Assembly (NCBI GenBank): GCA_003223025.1
Contig: QHXR01000024.1
Location: forward strand, 124,001-188,000
Origin: Acidobacteriota bacterium
GTDB lineage: Bacteria > Acidobacteriota > Blastocatellia > Pyrinomonadales > Pyrinomonadaceae
DNA: 64,000 nucleotides
Reading direction: 5' to 3'
Shown here: positions 43,676 to 52,904 of the stretch, piece after piece
Layout: every line of letters begins with the position of its first letter
How positions within the stretch are numbered: position 1 is the stretch's first letter
Position numbers and translations under genes: made by a program
The notes under the pieces: model-generated
Databases searched by the model: none
What the model saw: only the letters and a program-made list of their open reading frames with translations
Told to the model about the DNA's origin: nothing

Positions 43676-45796
43676 ATGAACAATTACGTAATCTATTTAG
43701 CTCCCGCGTTGGGAATACTGGGTTTGATCGTCATGGCGTTCAAATCGGCTTGGGTCGGTAAGCAGGACGCCGGCGATGCGAAGATGCAGGAACTCGCCGG
43801 CTATATCGCGGACGGCGCCATGGCGTTTCTGAAAGCCGAGTGGAAGGTGCTCAGCATATTCGTTGTCATCACGGCAGCACTGCTCGCTTACTCCGGAACG
43901 GTCCATCAGGTGAACGGCCGCGAGATTCACTCGAGTTGGATCATCTGCATCGCATTCATCATCGGTGCCGTATTCTCCGCAACCGCAGGCTTCATCGGAA
44001 TGAAGGTCGCGACCAAGGCGAATGTCCGCACGACTCAGGCCGCACGTACGAGTTTGAAGCAGGCATTGAAAGTTTCATTCACGGGCGGAACCGTAATGGG
44101 ACTCGGCGTTGCCGGTCTTGCGGTTCTCGGACTCGGCGGATTGTTCATCGCCTTTCTCGCGTACTTTGCGAACCTCGGAGCAAATCAAGTCCGCACTGCG
44201 ATCGAAGTGCTGACCGGATTCTCGCTCGGAGCGGAATCGATCGCTCTGTTCTCGCGCGTCGGCGGCGGTATTTATACGAAAGCCGCGGACGTCGGAGCTG
44301 ACCTCGTCGGTAAGGTCGAAGCCGGAATTCCGGAAGACGACGTTCGCAATCCTGCGACCATCGCTGACAACGTCGGCGATAACGTCGGTGACGTCGCCGG
44401 AATGGGAGCCGATCTTTTCGGATCTTATGTTGCGACGATCCTCGCAACGATGGTGCTCGGTCAGGAGATCAAGATCACGGACGCGTTCGGCGGTCTGTCG
44501 CCGATACTTTTGCCGATGGTGATCTGCGGTTTGGGAATCGTGTTCTCGATCATCGGAACTTTGTTCGTCCGCATCAGCGATGAGAAATCGAGCGTGCAGA
44601 ACGCACTCAATCTCGGAAACTGGTCTTCGATGATCCTTACGGTGATCGCGTCTTATTTCGTTGTGATGTGGCTTCTCCCTGCCGGTCAGATCACGCTGCG
44701 TACGACAACGTTCAATCGTAACGGTGTTTTTGCCGCGATCGTCGTCGGAACCTTCGTCGGTGCGATCATGAGCTTCGTCACCGAATATTACACGGCGATG
44801 GGCAAGAAGCCTGTTATGTCGATCGTGCAGCAATCGTCGACCGGACATGCGACGAACATCATTGGTGGATTAGCGGTCGGTATGAAATCGACGGTGATTC
44901 CGATCCTGACATTGGCGGGTGGGATCATGGCGTCGTATTACTTTGCCGGACTGTACGGAGTCGCGATCGCCGCGGCGGGAATGATGGCGACGACTGCGAT
45001 GCAGCTCGCGATCGACGCGTTCGGACCGATCGCGGATAACGCGGGCGGGATCGCGGAGATGAGTCAGCTTCCGCCGGAAGTTCGCGAACGTACGGACAAT
45101 CTCGATGCAGTCGGAAACACGACGGCTGCGACCGGAAAAGGATTCGCGATCGCATCAGCGGCGCTGACGGCGTTGGCTTTGTTCGCAGCATTCGTTGGTA
45201 TCGCCGGGATCGACCGGATCGACATCTACAAAGCAAACGTACTCGCCGGTCTTTTCGTCGGCGGCATGATCCCGTTCATTTTCTCTGCACTTTGCATTCA
45301 AGCGGTTGGCCGTGCGGCGATGGACATGGTCCAGGAAGTTCGCCGACAGTTCCGCGATATCCCGGGGATCATGGAATACAAAGCGAAACCGGAATACGAA
45401 AAGTGCGTCGCGATCTCGACCAAAGCGTCGCTTCGAGAAATGATGCTGCCGGGTGCGATCGCTCTGATCACGCCGGTGATCGTCGGATTCACGTTCGGTC
45501 CTGAAGTCCTCGGCGGTTTGCTCGCGGGTGTGACTGTGTCGGGTGTGTTGATGGGAATCTTCCAGTCGAACGCGGGCGGTGCATGGGACAACGCGAAGAA
45601 ATCTTTTGAGAAGGGAGTTCTCATCAACGGCGAGATGGTGTTCAAAGGTTCGGAGCCGCATAAGGCATCGGTCACGGGTGACACGGTCGGCGATCCGTTC
45701 AAAGACACGTCGGGTCCGTCGATGAACATCCTGATCAAGCTGATGTCGATCGTTTCGCTGGTGATCGCTCCGTATATTTACGGGATCGGGCAATAA
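43676..45796 (+). CDS. hppA: Membrane-bound ion-pumping pyrophosphatase, K+-dependent type
   Basis: 706 residues with about 16 hydrophobic helices. The pyrophosphate site is in IYTKAADVGADLVGKVEAGI and DNVGDNVGDVAGMGADLFGS. The phrase AVGNTTAATGKG has Ala where K+-independent enzymes have Lys, indicating a K+-dependent enzyme. Whether it pumps H+ or Na+ cannot be decided by eye. It hydrolyses cytoplasmic PPi and stores the energy as an ion gradient across the inner membrane. ATG 43676 is used. The stop codon overlaps the first bases of a large palindrome. Confidence 0.93.
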   Translation: MNNYVIYLAPALGILGLIVMAFKSAWVGKQDAGDAKMQELAGYIADGAMAFLKAEWKVLSIFVVITAALLAYSGTVHQVNGREIHSSWIICIAFIIGAVFSATAGFIGMKVATKANVRTTQAARTSLKQALKVSFTGGTVMGLGVAGLAVLGLGGLFIAFLAYFANLGANQVRTAIEVLTGFSLGAESIALFSRVGGGIYTKAADVGADLVGKVEAGIPEDDVRNPATIADNVGDNVGDVAGMGADLFGSYVATILATMVLGQEIKITDAFGGLSPILLPMVICGLGIVFSIIGTLFVRISDEKSSVQNALNLGNWSSMILTVIASYFVVMWLLPAGQITLRTTTFNRNGVFAAIVVGTFVGAIMSFVTEYYTAMGKKPVMSIVQQSSTGHATNIIGGLAVGMKSTVIPILTLAGGIMASYYFAGLYGVAIAAAGMMATTAMQLAIDAFGPIADNAGGIAEMSQLPPEVRERTDNLDAVGNTTAATGKGFAIASAALTALALFAAFVGIAGIDRIDIYKANVLAGLFVGGMIPFIFSALCIQAVGRAAMDMVQEVRRQFRDIPGIMEYKAKPEYEKCVAISTKASLREMMLPGAIALITPVIVGFTFGPEVLGGLLAGVTVSGVLMGIFQSNAGGAWDNAKKSFEKGVLINGEMVFKGSEPHKASVTGDTVGDPFKDTSGPSMNILIKLMSIVSLVIAPYIYGIGQ

Positions 45797-45977
45797 AGCA
45801 CCAAAGGTGCGATCGTAATTTAGCCAGGGCCATCGGCCCTGGTAAAGGTGAATAAACGAAAGCCGCAACGCGGCGTAGTAGACGATGTTTTACTACGCCG
45901 CGCTGCGGCTTTATTCTTGTTCGCGCTTTCCAGGGCCGATGGCCCTGGCTAAATTACGATCGCACCTTTGGTGCTTT
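45795..45977. repeat. Large nested palindrome AAAGCACCAAAGGTGC, copy A
   Basis: Nearly perfect arms of about 47 bp (AAAGCACCAAAGGTGCGATC..., ...GATCGCACCTTTGGTGCTTT) with an inner GAAAGCCGCAACGCGGCGTA hairpin at about 45858-45915. Its ends touch the stop codons of hppA and the PRC-barrel gene. Copy B is at 49572-49753. Confidence 0.85.
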
Positions 45978-46669
45978 CAGCTCTCTTCCGATCGTCGAGG
46001 CAATCGCAACACGGTGTCATCCTCTTCATTCCGCAAACGGACGACGGTCTCGTCTTCATCATCTCTCACCACGATGACCGTGTCGTCCTCGTCGGATCTT
46101 TCGGCAACCGGATCATAACTTCTCACTTCAATTTCCCGATCTACGAGCTCGGCAATATCGGAAACGGCTATGTCCGTTGTGGCGTCGGGTACGATGAGCC
46201 TTGTCGCATCGTCCGACAATGCATAACCGACCGAAGCCGGTAGAAAAAATTCGCGGCCGAGAAGTTTGTCGATTATCGAATTCCGGATCTCATATAAAAT
46301 TTGCGGCGGTGGTCTCATTGTTACAAAGACATTCGTTATCTGGCCGAGCACGTCACCACTTTCGGTGATTATCTTTGTTCCGATCAGCTTGCCCGCTTGC
46401 TGTCCGCTTTGCAGGTTCGAGTCGTCCCACGGCTCGATCGAGTCTCCGGCCCGGACCATTATGGCGTCGCGGCCGAAACTATAGATGTCGGCATGCGAGA
46501 GTCTGCCGATGCCGCCTTCCGGTGTCGAAAACGTTATGCCAAGCAGCACGCCGTTTATCGGATCGATGAACAGGTCCGCTATCTGCCCGAGCTTATTCCC
46601 GGAATCAAGCGACACCACGCTCATACCCTTCAATACGCTGATCGGATAAACGTGTCTCAATTTTTCCAT
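45977..46669 (-). CDS. Protein with two PRC-barrel domains
   Basis: 230 residues. Two PRC-barrel-like repeats: ISVLKGMSVVSLDSGNKLGQ with IADLFIDPINGVLLGI, and LIGTKIITESGDVLGQITNV. The C-terminal 50 residues are highly acidic and end in an R/E-rich tail. There is no signal peptide. PRC barrels bind RNA or partner proteins, or sense redox state; the role here is unknown. It is divergent from the protein kinase gene at 46800. Confidence 0.75.
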   Translation of the reverse strand: MEKLRHVYPISVLKGMSVVSLDSGNKLGQIADLFIDPINGVLLGITFSTPEGGIGRLSHADIYSFGRDAIMVRAGDSIEPWDDSNLQSGQQAGKLIGTKIITESGDVLGQITNVFVTMRPPPQILYEIRNSIIDKLLGREFFLPASVGYALSDDATRLIVPDATTDIAVSDIAELVDREIEVRSYDPVAERSDEDDTVIVVRDDEDETVVRLRNEEDDTVLRLPRRSEES

Positions 46670-46799
46670 CCCTTGTACGCCATGGCCGTATTTCTTTCAG
46701 AGTATCAAAAGCAACTTTGGCGCGGTGATAAAAGTTCCTCGGCCACCGCCCACACTCGGTGCAAAAGCAAAAGGCACCCTAATTGCTACCTGATTTAGC

Positions 46800-48419
46800 G
46801 TGATTGACTCTGGGACACTATTGCAGGATCGGTTTCTGATCGAGGAAAAGATCGGAATGGGTGGAATGGGTGCCGTCTATCGTGCGATTGATCAGAAATT
46901 CGGATCGACCGTAGCGATAAAGCGGACATTTTACGGCGACGACGAACTAGCCAAAGCGTTTGAGCGGGAAGCACGGTTGCTCAACGGGCTGCATCACCCG
47001 ATCCTTCCGCACGTCTCGGATTATTTTTCGGAGAACGGTGAGCACTTTCTCGTGATGGAATACATCGAGGGAGAGGATTTGTCGGAGCTGCTGAAGCGGG
47101 GCGAAACTTTTCCCGTAAGCACGGTGCTCGGATGGACGCTCGACTTGCTTGACGGTCTCGACTATCTGCACTCGCAGGATCCACCGGTCATCCACCGGGA
47201 TATCAAACCTCATAACATGAAACTTACGTCGCGCGGCAAGATCATGCTGCTCGACTTCGGAATGGCGAAGGAAACATCCGCCAACACGCTGGCCACGAAA
47301 AGTGTATTCGGGTATTCCCGGCGATACTCGCCCTTCGAACAGATCGAAGGCACCGGCACCGATGTCCGCGCTGATATTTTTTCACTCGGAGCGAGTGTCT
47401 ATCATCTGCTGACCGGTCAGCCGCCGGTTGATGTGCTGAGACGAGTATCCGCGATCGTTGCGGGCCAGCCCGATCCGATGATTCCGGCGAGCGAAATGAA
47501 CGCGAACGTTTCTTCAGCGGTATCGGACCTTTTAAGTACCGCGCTCGCGCTAAATGCGGAGCATCGTTTCGAGTCGGCTCGTGCGATGTGGAATGCGCTC
47601 GAATATTCGATCAACGCCGATACAGGCCAACAAGAGTATGAGCCGTTAGCAGCCGGCACCGCTGCGTCCGGAATTCTGATTCCCGATGATGCGAGTGTTG
47701 AAGAAGAAGTGACCCGACCGGTGGCGACACCGGCGGCCGTGGAAATTGGAAGTCAAGAAGGTTCGTTAGCCAGCGGGCTGGGATCACAAAACTTGAAGAG
47801 AAAGCTTCGAGGCGCGATTCCTGCTTCCGTTTCGCGTGTACGGATCGCGCGTCCCTCGGTTAATTCAAGATCCGCAAAATGGCTCTCCATCGCCGCCGCG
47901 TGTCTCGTCGTTGCCGTTTTGACGATCTACTTGTTTTCCCGGGACCGGGAAGATCTCGCGGGTGAAAATGAACCTACTTCTGCCGTGGCGACAACGGAAA
48001 GTATTCCGGCGGCGAGCGATACAATACCCACGACTGAAGACACGCAGCAAGGTACATTAAAGACCGAGCCGAATGAAACACGAGCGGCTCGCAATCAAAC
48101 TGTTGCCCGTGTAAAAAATCCGGATGTGCAAGCGCCGGCAGATGCTGCCGATCCGGAAAAGGAGCTGACGGAGGAAACGCGATCGACCACGCCGGATCGC
48201 CGAACCATTAACAAACGAGCTAGCGCCCAGCGTCCTCGCGTCGTCGAACCGGCGTTCGAACAACCGTCGGTGTCGAGTATCGATGCCATCCTGACCGGAG
48301 TTCCTGACGATCGTAGGGACCGATGGGTGGATGATAGGAATTGGACGGAGGACGAACTGCGTCGACGACAGATCCGGCGGATCATCCGCGAGAACCGTCG
48401 CCGACAACAGCCGTTCTAA
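46800..48419 (+). CDS. Membrane-anchored Ser/Thr protein kinase
   Basis: 539 residues. Kinase domain at about 10-275: glycine loop IGMGGMGAVYRA, VAIK lysine, catalytic HRDIKPHN, DFG in LLDFGMAKE, and DIFSLGASVYHLLTG. A Pro/Thr-rich juxtamembrane stretch leads to one transmembrane helix (about 360-380, WLSIAAACLVVAVLTIYLF). The outer part is low complexity and ends in a basic R/Q-rich tail without PASTA repeats. GTG 46800 is the only start that keeps the glycine loop; no good ribosome site precedes it. Its stop overlaps that of the convergent gene by four bases. Confidence 0.88.
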   Translation: MIDSGTLLQDRFLIEEKIGMGGMGAVYRAIDQKFGSTVAIKRTFYGDDELAKAFEREARLLNGLHHPILPHVSDYFSENGEHFLVMEYIEGEDLSELLKRGETFPVSTVLGWTLDLLDGLDYLHSQDPPVIHRDIKPHNMKLTSRGKIMLLDFGMAKETSANTLATKSVFGYSRRYSPFEQIEGTGTDVRADIFSLGASVYHLLTGQPPVDVLRRVSAIVAGQPDPMIPASEMNANVSSAVSDLLSTALALNAEHRFESARAMWNALEYSINADTGQQEYEPLAAGTAASGILIPDDASVEEEVTRPVATPAAVEIGSQEGSLASGLGSQNLKRKLRGAIPASVSRVRIARPSVNSRSAKWLSIAAACLVVAVLTIYLFSRDREDLAGENEPTSAVATTESIPAASDTIPTTEDTQQGTLKTEPNETRAARNQTVARVKNPDVQAPADAADPEKELTEETRSTTPDRRTINKRASAQRPRVVEPAFEQPSVSSIDAILTGVPDDRRDRWVDDRNWTEDELRRRQIRRIIRENRRRQQPF

Positions 48420-49462
48420 CGAATTACGCGAATATCACGCTCGCTGAATATTCGCCATCCGGCATTCGTGCGTTGCCAGCGCAGCTCCTGGATAACGACA
48501 CCTTGCCGTACTCTCGAACGCTCGGTCACCCGATACTCTTTTCTAAATCGCATCACCGCGATGAGTCCGTTGTTTTGGAAAATGATCTCCGGTTCTCCCG
48601 CTCGGATATCCACCGACCGAGCCACCCCAAAGACGCGTTCCTTTTCCTGCCGAACAGTCCTGACCGGAGTATTTCGTGCGAGGTAGTACGCACGCATCTC
48701 GGGCATGTAGAATTTCATCTGGCCCGTCACGTCCCGCCGATTCGTCGCCTCTAACCACTCTGCAAAATCGATACGAAGGGATTCAACAATGTCATCGCCC
48801 TGAGCTCTCATTGCGCTCGGTGCCGCCGGTCGATCCGACGGCGACTGTCGAGCGAGCAAGTCGCTGCCGTAAATATCCCACTGCACGTCTGTGGCCATCC
48901 GATCATAAAAAGTCTGGATAACGATCGGTTCCAAAAGCTGCTTCGCGTAGATCCGTCGCGTAACGCTGAGCCTCCTGCCGTCGTCGAGCGACTCGAACGC
49001 GACGTTCACGTTATCCTCGATCTTTCCGACGGAAATGAAGGTGAGCGAATCGTTGCCCAGCGTGACTTTCGAATTGACGATCCCGCCATTCGGAAGCCGT
49101 TCTCGCCGATTCTTTCCGTCCGCAAGATAAGTTATCTTTCCGGCGCGTGAAGAACCGACGCTGACGTAATCGCCCTTGCACTCGATAGCGAGCATATCCG
49201 GCGGCGTCAGTCGGGTGGACAGATCCATAAAGAACTGCTGCTGCTCGGTAAACGGCACCGTGCTTCTCGCGCTTTTGACGGCAGAGTAAAGCCTGTCGCT
49301 ATGGACCACGTCGACTCTGTACGTACCGTTCAACATGCACCGGCCGGCCGACGAAGCGTGTTTAGTTTGAGAATTTATGCGCTGCCGGCCCTGCGAATAT
49401 GCCGAGCCGGTCGAGACGAGAATGAGAGCCGCTATAACGAGGTAGCTTCTTATGTTTACCAT
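48416..49462 (-). CDS. Secreted protein of unknown function with SnoaL/NTF2-like C-terminus
   Basis: 348 residues. Signal peptide MVNIRSYLVIAALILVSTG (cleavage near AYSQG). The middle part (about 40-200) is beta-rich, with CMLNGTYRVDVVHSDRLYSA and AIECKGDYVSVGSSRAGKIT. The last 120 residues (LRIDFAEWLEATNRRDVTGQ, FYMPEMRAYYLARN, TNAGWRIFSERDIRVI) look like an NTF2-type cone fold with the usual final W-R strand. I do not recognise the family. It converges on the kinase gene with overlapping stops (CTAA). Confidence 0.65.
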   Translation of the reverse strand: MVNIRSYLVIAALILVSTGSAYSQGRQRINSQTKHASSAGRCMLNGTYRVDVVHSDRLYSAVKSARSTVPFTEQQQFFMDLSTRLTPPDMLAIECKGDYVSVGSSRAGKITYLADGKNRRERLPNGGIVNSKVTLGNDSLTFISVGKIEDNVNVAFESLDDGRRLSVTRRIYAKQLLEPIVIQTFYDRMATDVQWDIYGSDLLARQSPSDRPAAPSAMRAQGDDIVESLRIDFAEWLEATNRRDVTGQMKFYMPEMRAYYLARNTPVRTVRQEKERVFGVARSVDIRAGEPEIIFQNNGLIAVMRFRKEYRVTERSRVRQGVVIQELRWQRTNAGWRIFSERDIRVIR

Positions 49463-49571
49463 CTGACATATACTCCGACGGTCAGGATCGGACAGGTTAG
49501 TAGATGGTTTTTTGAGCGGTAGAGTTGAACTCTTTTTTGTTCTGAATCACTTAGGGTGCGATAGCGGTCAT

Positions 49572-49753
49572 AAGCACCAAAGGTGCGATTGTAATTTAGC
49601 CAGGGCTGAAGGCCCTGGAGGCATCCCGATAACCGAAAGCCGCAACGCGGCGTAGTAAAAATTCTTTACTACGCCGCGTTGCGGCTTTTTGTGCCGTCTT
49701 CCTACCAGGGCCTTCAGCCCTGGCTAAATTACAATCGCACCTTTGGTGCTTTC
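49572..49753. repeat. Large nested palindrome AAGCACCAAAGGTGC, copy B
   Basis: Same layout as 45795-45977, including the CCGCAACGCGGCGTAGTA hairpin. The right arm (49724-49753) encodes the last codons and stop of carA. Confidence 0.85.
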
Positions 49754-50860
49754 ATATCGGCTCATCAACTCAACGAACCTCTCAAACAAATACTCCGAGT
49801 CGTGCGGGCCCGGTGCGGACTCCGGATGATACTGGACGGAGAACACGGGTAGAGTTTTATGTCTCAATCCGGCGACGGTGTCGTCGTTGAGATTCACATG
49901 TGTGATCTCGACATCAGCCGGCAGGGAATCGCGATCCACCGCGAATCCGTGATTGTGCGAAGCGATCTCGATCTTTCCGGTCGTCAGATCCTTGATCGGT
50001 TGATTCCCGCCGCGATGTCCGAACTTGAGCTTGTAGGTTTCACCGCCAAAGGCTGAGCCAATCAATTGATGACCGAGACATATTCCGAACATGGGTGTCT
50101 GTGTTTCGGCGAGCTTCTTAATTTCATCGATCACGCTCGCCATCGACGACGGATCGCCCGGGCCATTCGAGAGAAAGATTCCATCCGGTTTCAAAGCCAT
50201 CACATCGTTTGCAGATGTATCGGCGGGAACAACCGTCACTCGACATCCGAATTTTGAAAATTCTCGCAGACTGTTTGTCTTCACGCCGAAGTCGTACGCA
50301 ACGATGTGATAGTCCATTTTGGATTTTGGATTTTGGATTTTGGATTGTTCGGAAGCGTATTCGTAACGATCACCAATTGTAACGGAGCTAGCGAGCTCGC
50401 GGTTCGCCATTTCGGGTGAAGTTAAAATTCTCTCAAGCAACTTCGCCGGATCAGATTCGATCGTCGAGATACCGGAACGCATCGCGCCTTTATCGCGAAT
50501 GTGTCGGACAAGAGCCCGCGTGTCGATATGCTCGATGCCGACGATGCTGTTCCGCTTCAGATAGTCGTCAAGACTTTCAGTTGAGCGCCAGTTCGAGACG
50601 ATACGACTCGCTTCGCGAACGACAAATCCTTCGACCCACGCTTTGCGCGATTCGACGTCCGCTTCATTGACGCCGTAGTTTCCGATCAGCGGATAAGTCA
50701 TGCACACGATCTGGCCGGCATAACTCGGATCCGTCAGGATCTCCTGATACCCGCTCATCGACGTATTGAAAACCATCTCGCCGAACGTCTCGCCATCCGC
50801 GCCAAAAGACGCACCGTGAAAAGTGCGTCCGTCTTCTAAAACCAAAATAGCTTTATTCAT
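49724..50860 (-). CDS. carA: Carbamoyl-phosphate synthase small subunit (glutaminase)
   Basis: 378 residues. N-terminal domain [20 protein letters not shown] and [20 protein letters not shown]; glutamine amidotransferase with nucleophile Cys in [10 protein letters not shown] and HPESAPGP. It supplies ammonia from glutamine for carbamoyl phosphate in arginine and pyrimidine synthesis; carB is not in the window. Two oddities: four tandem copies of a 7-base unit (50317-50344) encode [10 protein letters not shown] in the linker between the domains, and the last residues ESTKGAIVI come from the arm of the palindrome at 49572-49753. Confidence 0.95.
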   Translation of the reverse strand: MNKAILVLEDGRTFHGASFGADGETFGEMVFNTSMSGYQEILTDPSYAGQIVCMTYPLIGNYGVNEADVESRKAWVEGFVVREASRIVSNWRSTESLDDYLKRNSIVGIEHIDTRALVRHIRDKGAMRSGISTIESDPAKLLERILTSPEMANRELASSVTIGDRYEYASEQSKIQNPKSKMDYHIVAYDFGVKTNSLREFSKFGCRVTVVPADTSANDVMALKPDGIFLSNGPGDPSSMASVIDEIKKLAETQTPMFGICLGHQLIGSAFGGETYKLKFGHRGGNQPIKDLTTGKIEIASHNHGFAVDRDSLPADVEITHVNLNDDTVAGLRHKTLPVFSVQYHPESAPGPHDSEYLFERFVELMSRYESTKGAIVI

Positions 50861-50870
50861 CGTTTACTTA

Positions 50871-50974
50871 ACCGCCGAGACGCGGAGACGCAGAGAAAAA
50901 TATTTGATTCAATCCCAAAAGCCGGCGCCAGAAAGCCGTAAAATCCACCTCTCCGTCTCCGCGTCTCGGCGGTG
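50871..50974. repeat. Inverted repeat ACCGCCGAGACGCGGAGACG
   Basis: ACCGCCGAGACGCGGAGACG (50871-50890) pairs with CGTCTCCGCGTCTCGGCGGT (50954-50973). It fills the gap between lepB and carA on the minus strand. Confidence 0.82.
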
Positions 50975-50985
50975 CAAATTCCCTT

Positions 50986-51678
50986 TTACTCCGCTCGCAT
51001 GTCGTCCATATGCGGCACGTCGTGGATGTCGTATGCACCGTGTTCGAGGAAACCCATGTTCGATGGCTTCCAATATCTAAAGAACGCTTTGCCGTAAATA
51101 TATTTTTCAGGAACTAATCCCCAATATCGGGAGTCCGACGAATTATCGCGATTGTCGCCCATCACGAAATAATGATGTTCTTCGACACGCTTCGACGGAA
51201 AAGTCGGGAGCGATTGATTGTGCTCGGTGTCGAGATAATCCTCGTTCAATTCCTGTCCATCGATAAAGACTTTCCCGTTTCTCACCTCGACCATCTCACC
51301 GGGAAGTCCGATGATGCGCTTCACATAACTCTTGTCCGGCTCTTTCGGAAACCAAAAGACGACGATGTCGCCGCGCTCGAGATGACCCCAACTCACGCCT
51401 TGAATTTTGTAATAGACGAGTTTGTTTACGAGCAGACGCTCGCCGTCGTTCAATTGCGGAAGCATCGACGTTCCCTCGACGACTACCGGCTGAACGGCGA
51501 ACACACCGAAGAGAATAAAGACGACGATGATCAGAAAAATGTCCCGTACAAGCCGAAGGCTTTCGGTCCAGATGCCCTGACGCGACTCGCGACGCAGCTG
51601 AACTACCTCGATGTCCCGGTCGTCTTCGGGCGAGACCAGACCGAACTCGTATTGGTTTTTCCTTCGGAAATCGAACAT
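50986..51678 (-). CDS. lepB: Signal peptidase I
   Basis: 230 residues. ATG 51678 (MFDFRRKNQYEF) is chosen. One transmembrane helix at about 46-63, then the catalytic Ser71 in EGTSMLP and Lys120 in YVKRIIGLPGE; FVMGDNRDNSSDSRYWG is the conserved box E. It cleaves signal peptides at the outer face of the inner membrane, as needed for the many exported proteases here. It lies upstream of carA in the same direction, with a palindrome between them. Confidence 0.93.
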   Translation of the reverse strand: MFDFRRKNQYEFGLVSPEDDRDIEVVQLRRESRQGIWTESLRLVRDIFLIIVVFILFGVFAVQPVVVEGTSMLPQLNDGERLLVNKLVYYKIQGVSWGHLERGDIVVFWFPKEPDKSYVKRIIGLPGEMVEVRNGKVFIDGQELNEDYLDTEHNQSLPTFPSKRVEEHHYFVMGDNRDNSSDSRYWGLVPEKYIYGKAFFRYWKPSNMGFLEHGAYDIHDVPHMDDMRAE

Positions 51679-51776
51679 AATCGGCTTATTCGATGAATGG
51701 GTGAACCGGGCAGTTGCCACACCGCACCAAGTTAGAAATTAGCTGTCAGAAAAGGCTTTGTCAAAGATTATTACCG

Positions 51777-52901
51777 ATGAACGATGAGATACGCCGCCTA
51801 TTTCCCGCCGCGGAAAAACACACATATCTGAACAGCGCGGCGGTGTCGCCGATGCCTCGGACGGCGATGGATGCCGTGCGGTCTCAACTCGAAGACGTGT
51901 CGGAGAACGGCTCGACAAATTACCTCGACTGGGTCGCGACAAAGAATCGCACGCGGGCGCTGCTCGGAGGAATGCTGAACGTCGCTCCCGAGACAGTTGC
52001 GTTCATGCGGAACACGTCCGATGGATTTGCGGCGGTCGCATCGGGAATGAATTGGAACGCGGGCGACAACATCGTCAGTTTCGCGAATGAGTTTCCGGCG
52101 AACTATTACGCATGGCGTCATGTCCGCGATCGTCACGGAGTCGAGTTGAGGATGGCGGCTGAGCACGAAGGACGGATCGATCTCGATGAGTTGATCGGGC
52201 TCATCGATTCGAACACAAAGCTCGTCGCGATCAGCGCAGTTCAGTTCTCATCAGGATTCACGGCCGACCTCGAACGGATCGCGAAAGCGGCACACGCGGT
52301 CGATGCGTTGCTCGCCGTCGATATAATCCAGGCGCTCGGTGCGAAAGGTTTCGACCTGCCCGGGCTCGGAGTCGATATCGCTTCGGGCGCGAGTCATAAA
52401 TGGATGTGCGCTCCGGAAGGGTGCGGGCTTTTCTATGTTTCGGAAGAAGCGCGAAATCGGGTCGATCCGACATTCGTCGGATGGATCAGCGTCGAGACTC
52501 CTTGGGATTTCGAAGATCGCGAACAGCCGTTCAGGGCAAATACTCTCGCATGGGAAAGCGGCACGGGATGCTCGTCGCTGTTCTACGGTCTGGAACAGAG
52601 CGCGAAACTTTTTACGGAGACGGGCCTCGATCGAATCGAGAAATATCTCGAAGAGCTGACGGATTTTCTTTGCGAACTTATCGACGGAAAAAATTACGAG
52701 ATCGTCAGCTCGCGTGCGCCGGGCGAAAAGTCATCGATCGTCTGCATTCGACATCTCGACGGAATGTCATCGGACGACATCTTTTCGCATCTCGAGCGCG
52801 AGAACATCATCGTAAGCTCACGCAGCGGATGTGTCCGGATCTCTCCGCACTTCTATAACAACCGGGAAGATATTGAAAGGTTCGCCGCAGCGCTGCCGTA
52901 G
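51777..52901 (+). CDS. Class V aminotransferase (cysteine desulfurase-like fold)
   Basis: 374 residues of fold-type I PLP enzymes. TYLNSAAVSPMPRTAMDAV opens the domain; the PLP lysine is in ASGASHKWMCAPEGCG, and VQFSSGFTADLERIA and VDIIQALGAKGFDLPGLGVD are cofactor-site phrases. The late segment IIVSSRSGCVRISPHFYN resembles IscS/CsdA relatives. The substrate cannot be named. ATG 51777 is used; an in-frame upstream frame is unlikely. It is divergent from lepB and converges on the next gene with a gap of three bases. Confidence 0.8.
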   Translation: MNDEIRRLFPAAEKHTYLNSAAVSPMPRTAMDAVRSQLEDVSENGSTNYLDWVATKNRTRALLGGMLNVAPETVAFMRNTSDGFAAVASGMNWNAGDNIVSFANEFPANYYAWRHVRDRHGVELRMAAEHEGRIDLDELIGLIDSNTKLVAISAVQFSSGFTADLERIAKAAHAVDALLAVDIIQALGAKGFDLPGLGVDIASGASHKWMCAPEGCGLFYVSEEARNRVDPTFVGWISVETPWDFEDREQPFRANTLAWESGTGCSSLFYGLEQSAKLFTETGLDRIEKYLEELTDFLCELIDGKNYEIVSSRAPGEKSSIVCIRHLDGMSSDDIFSHLERENIIVSSRSGCVRISPHFYNNREDIERFAAALP

Positions 52902-52904
52902 AGG

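Noticed and set aside
44075-44848. 257-residue minus-strand frame inside hppA
   Set aside because: Antisense shadow of a highly conserved membrane pyrophosphatase; Arg-rich with no domain.
50823-51080. Small plus-strand frame at the carA/lepB junction
   Set aside because: It is made mainly of the GAGACGCGGAGACG palindrome; such AETRRRREK-type peptides are typical repeat artefacts.
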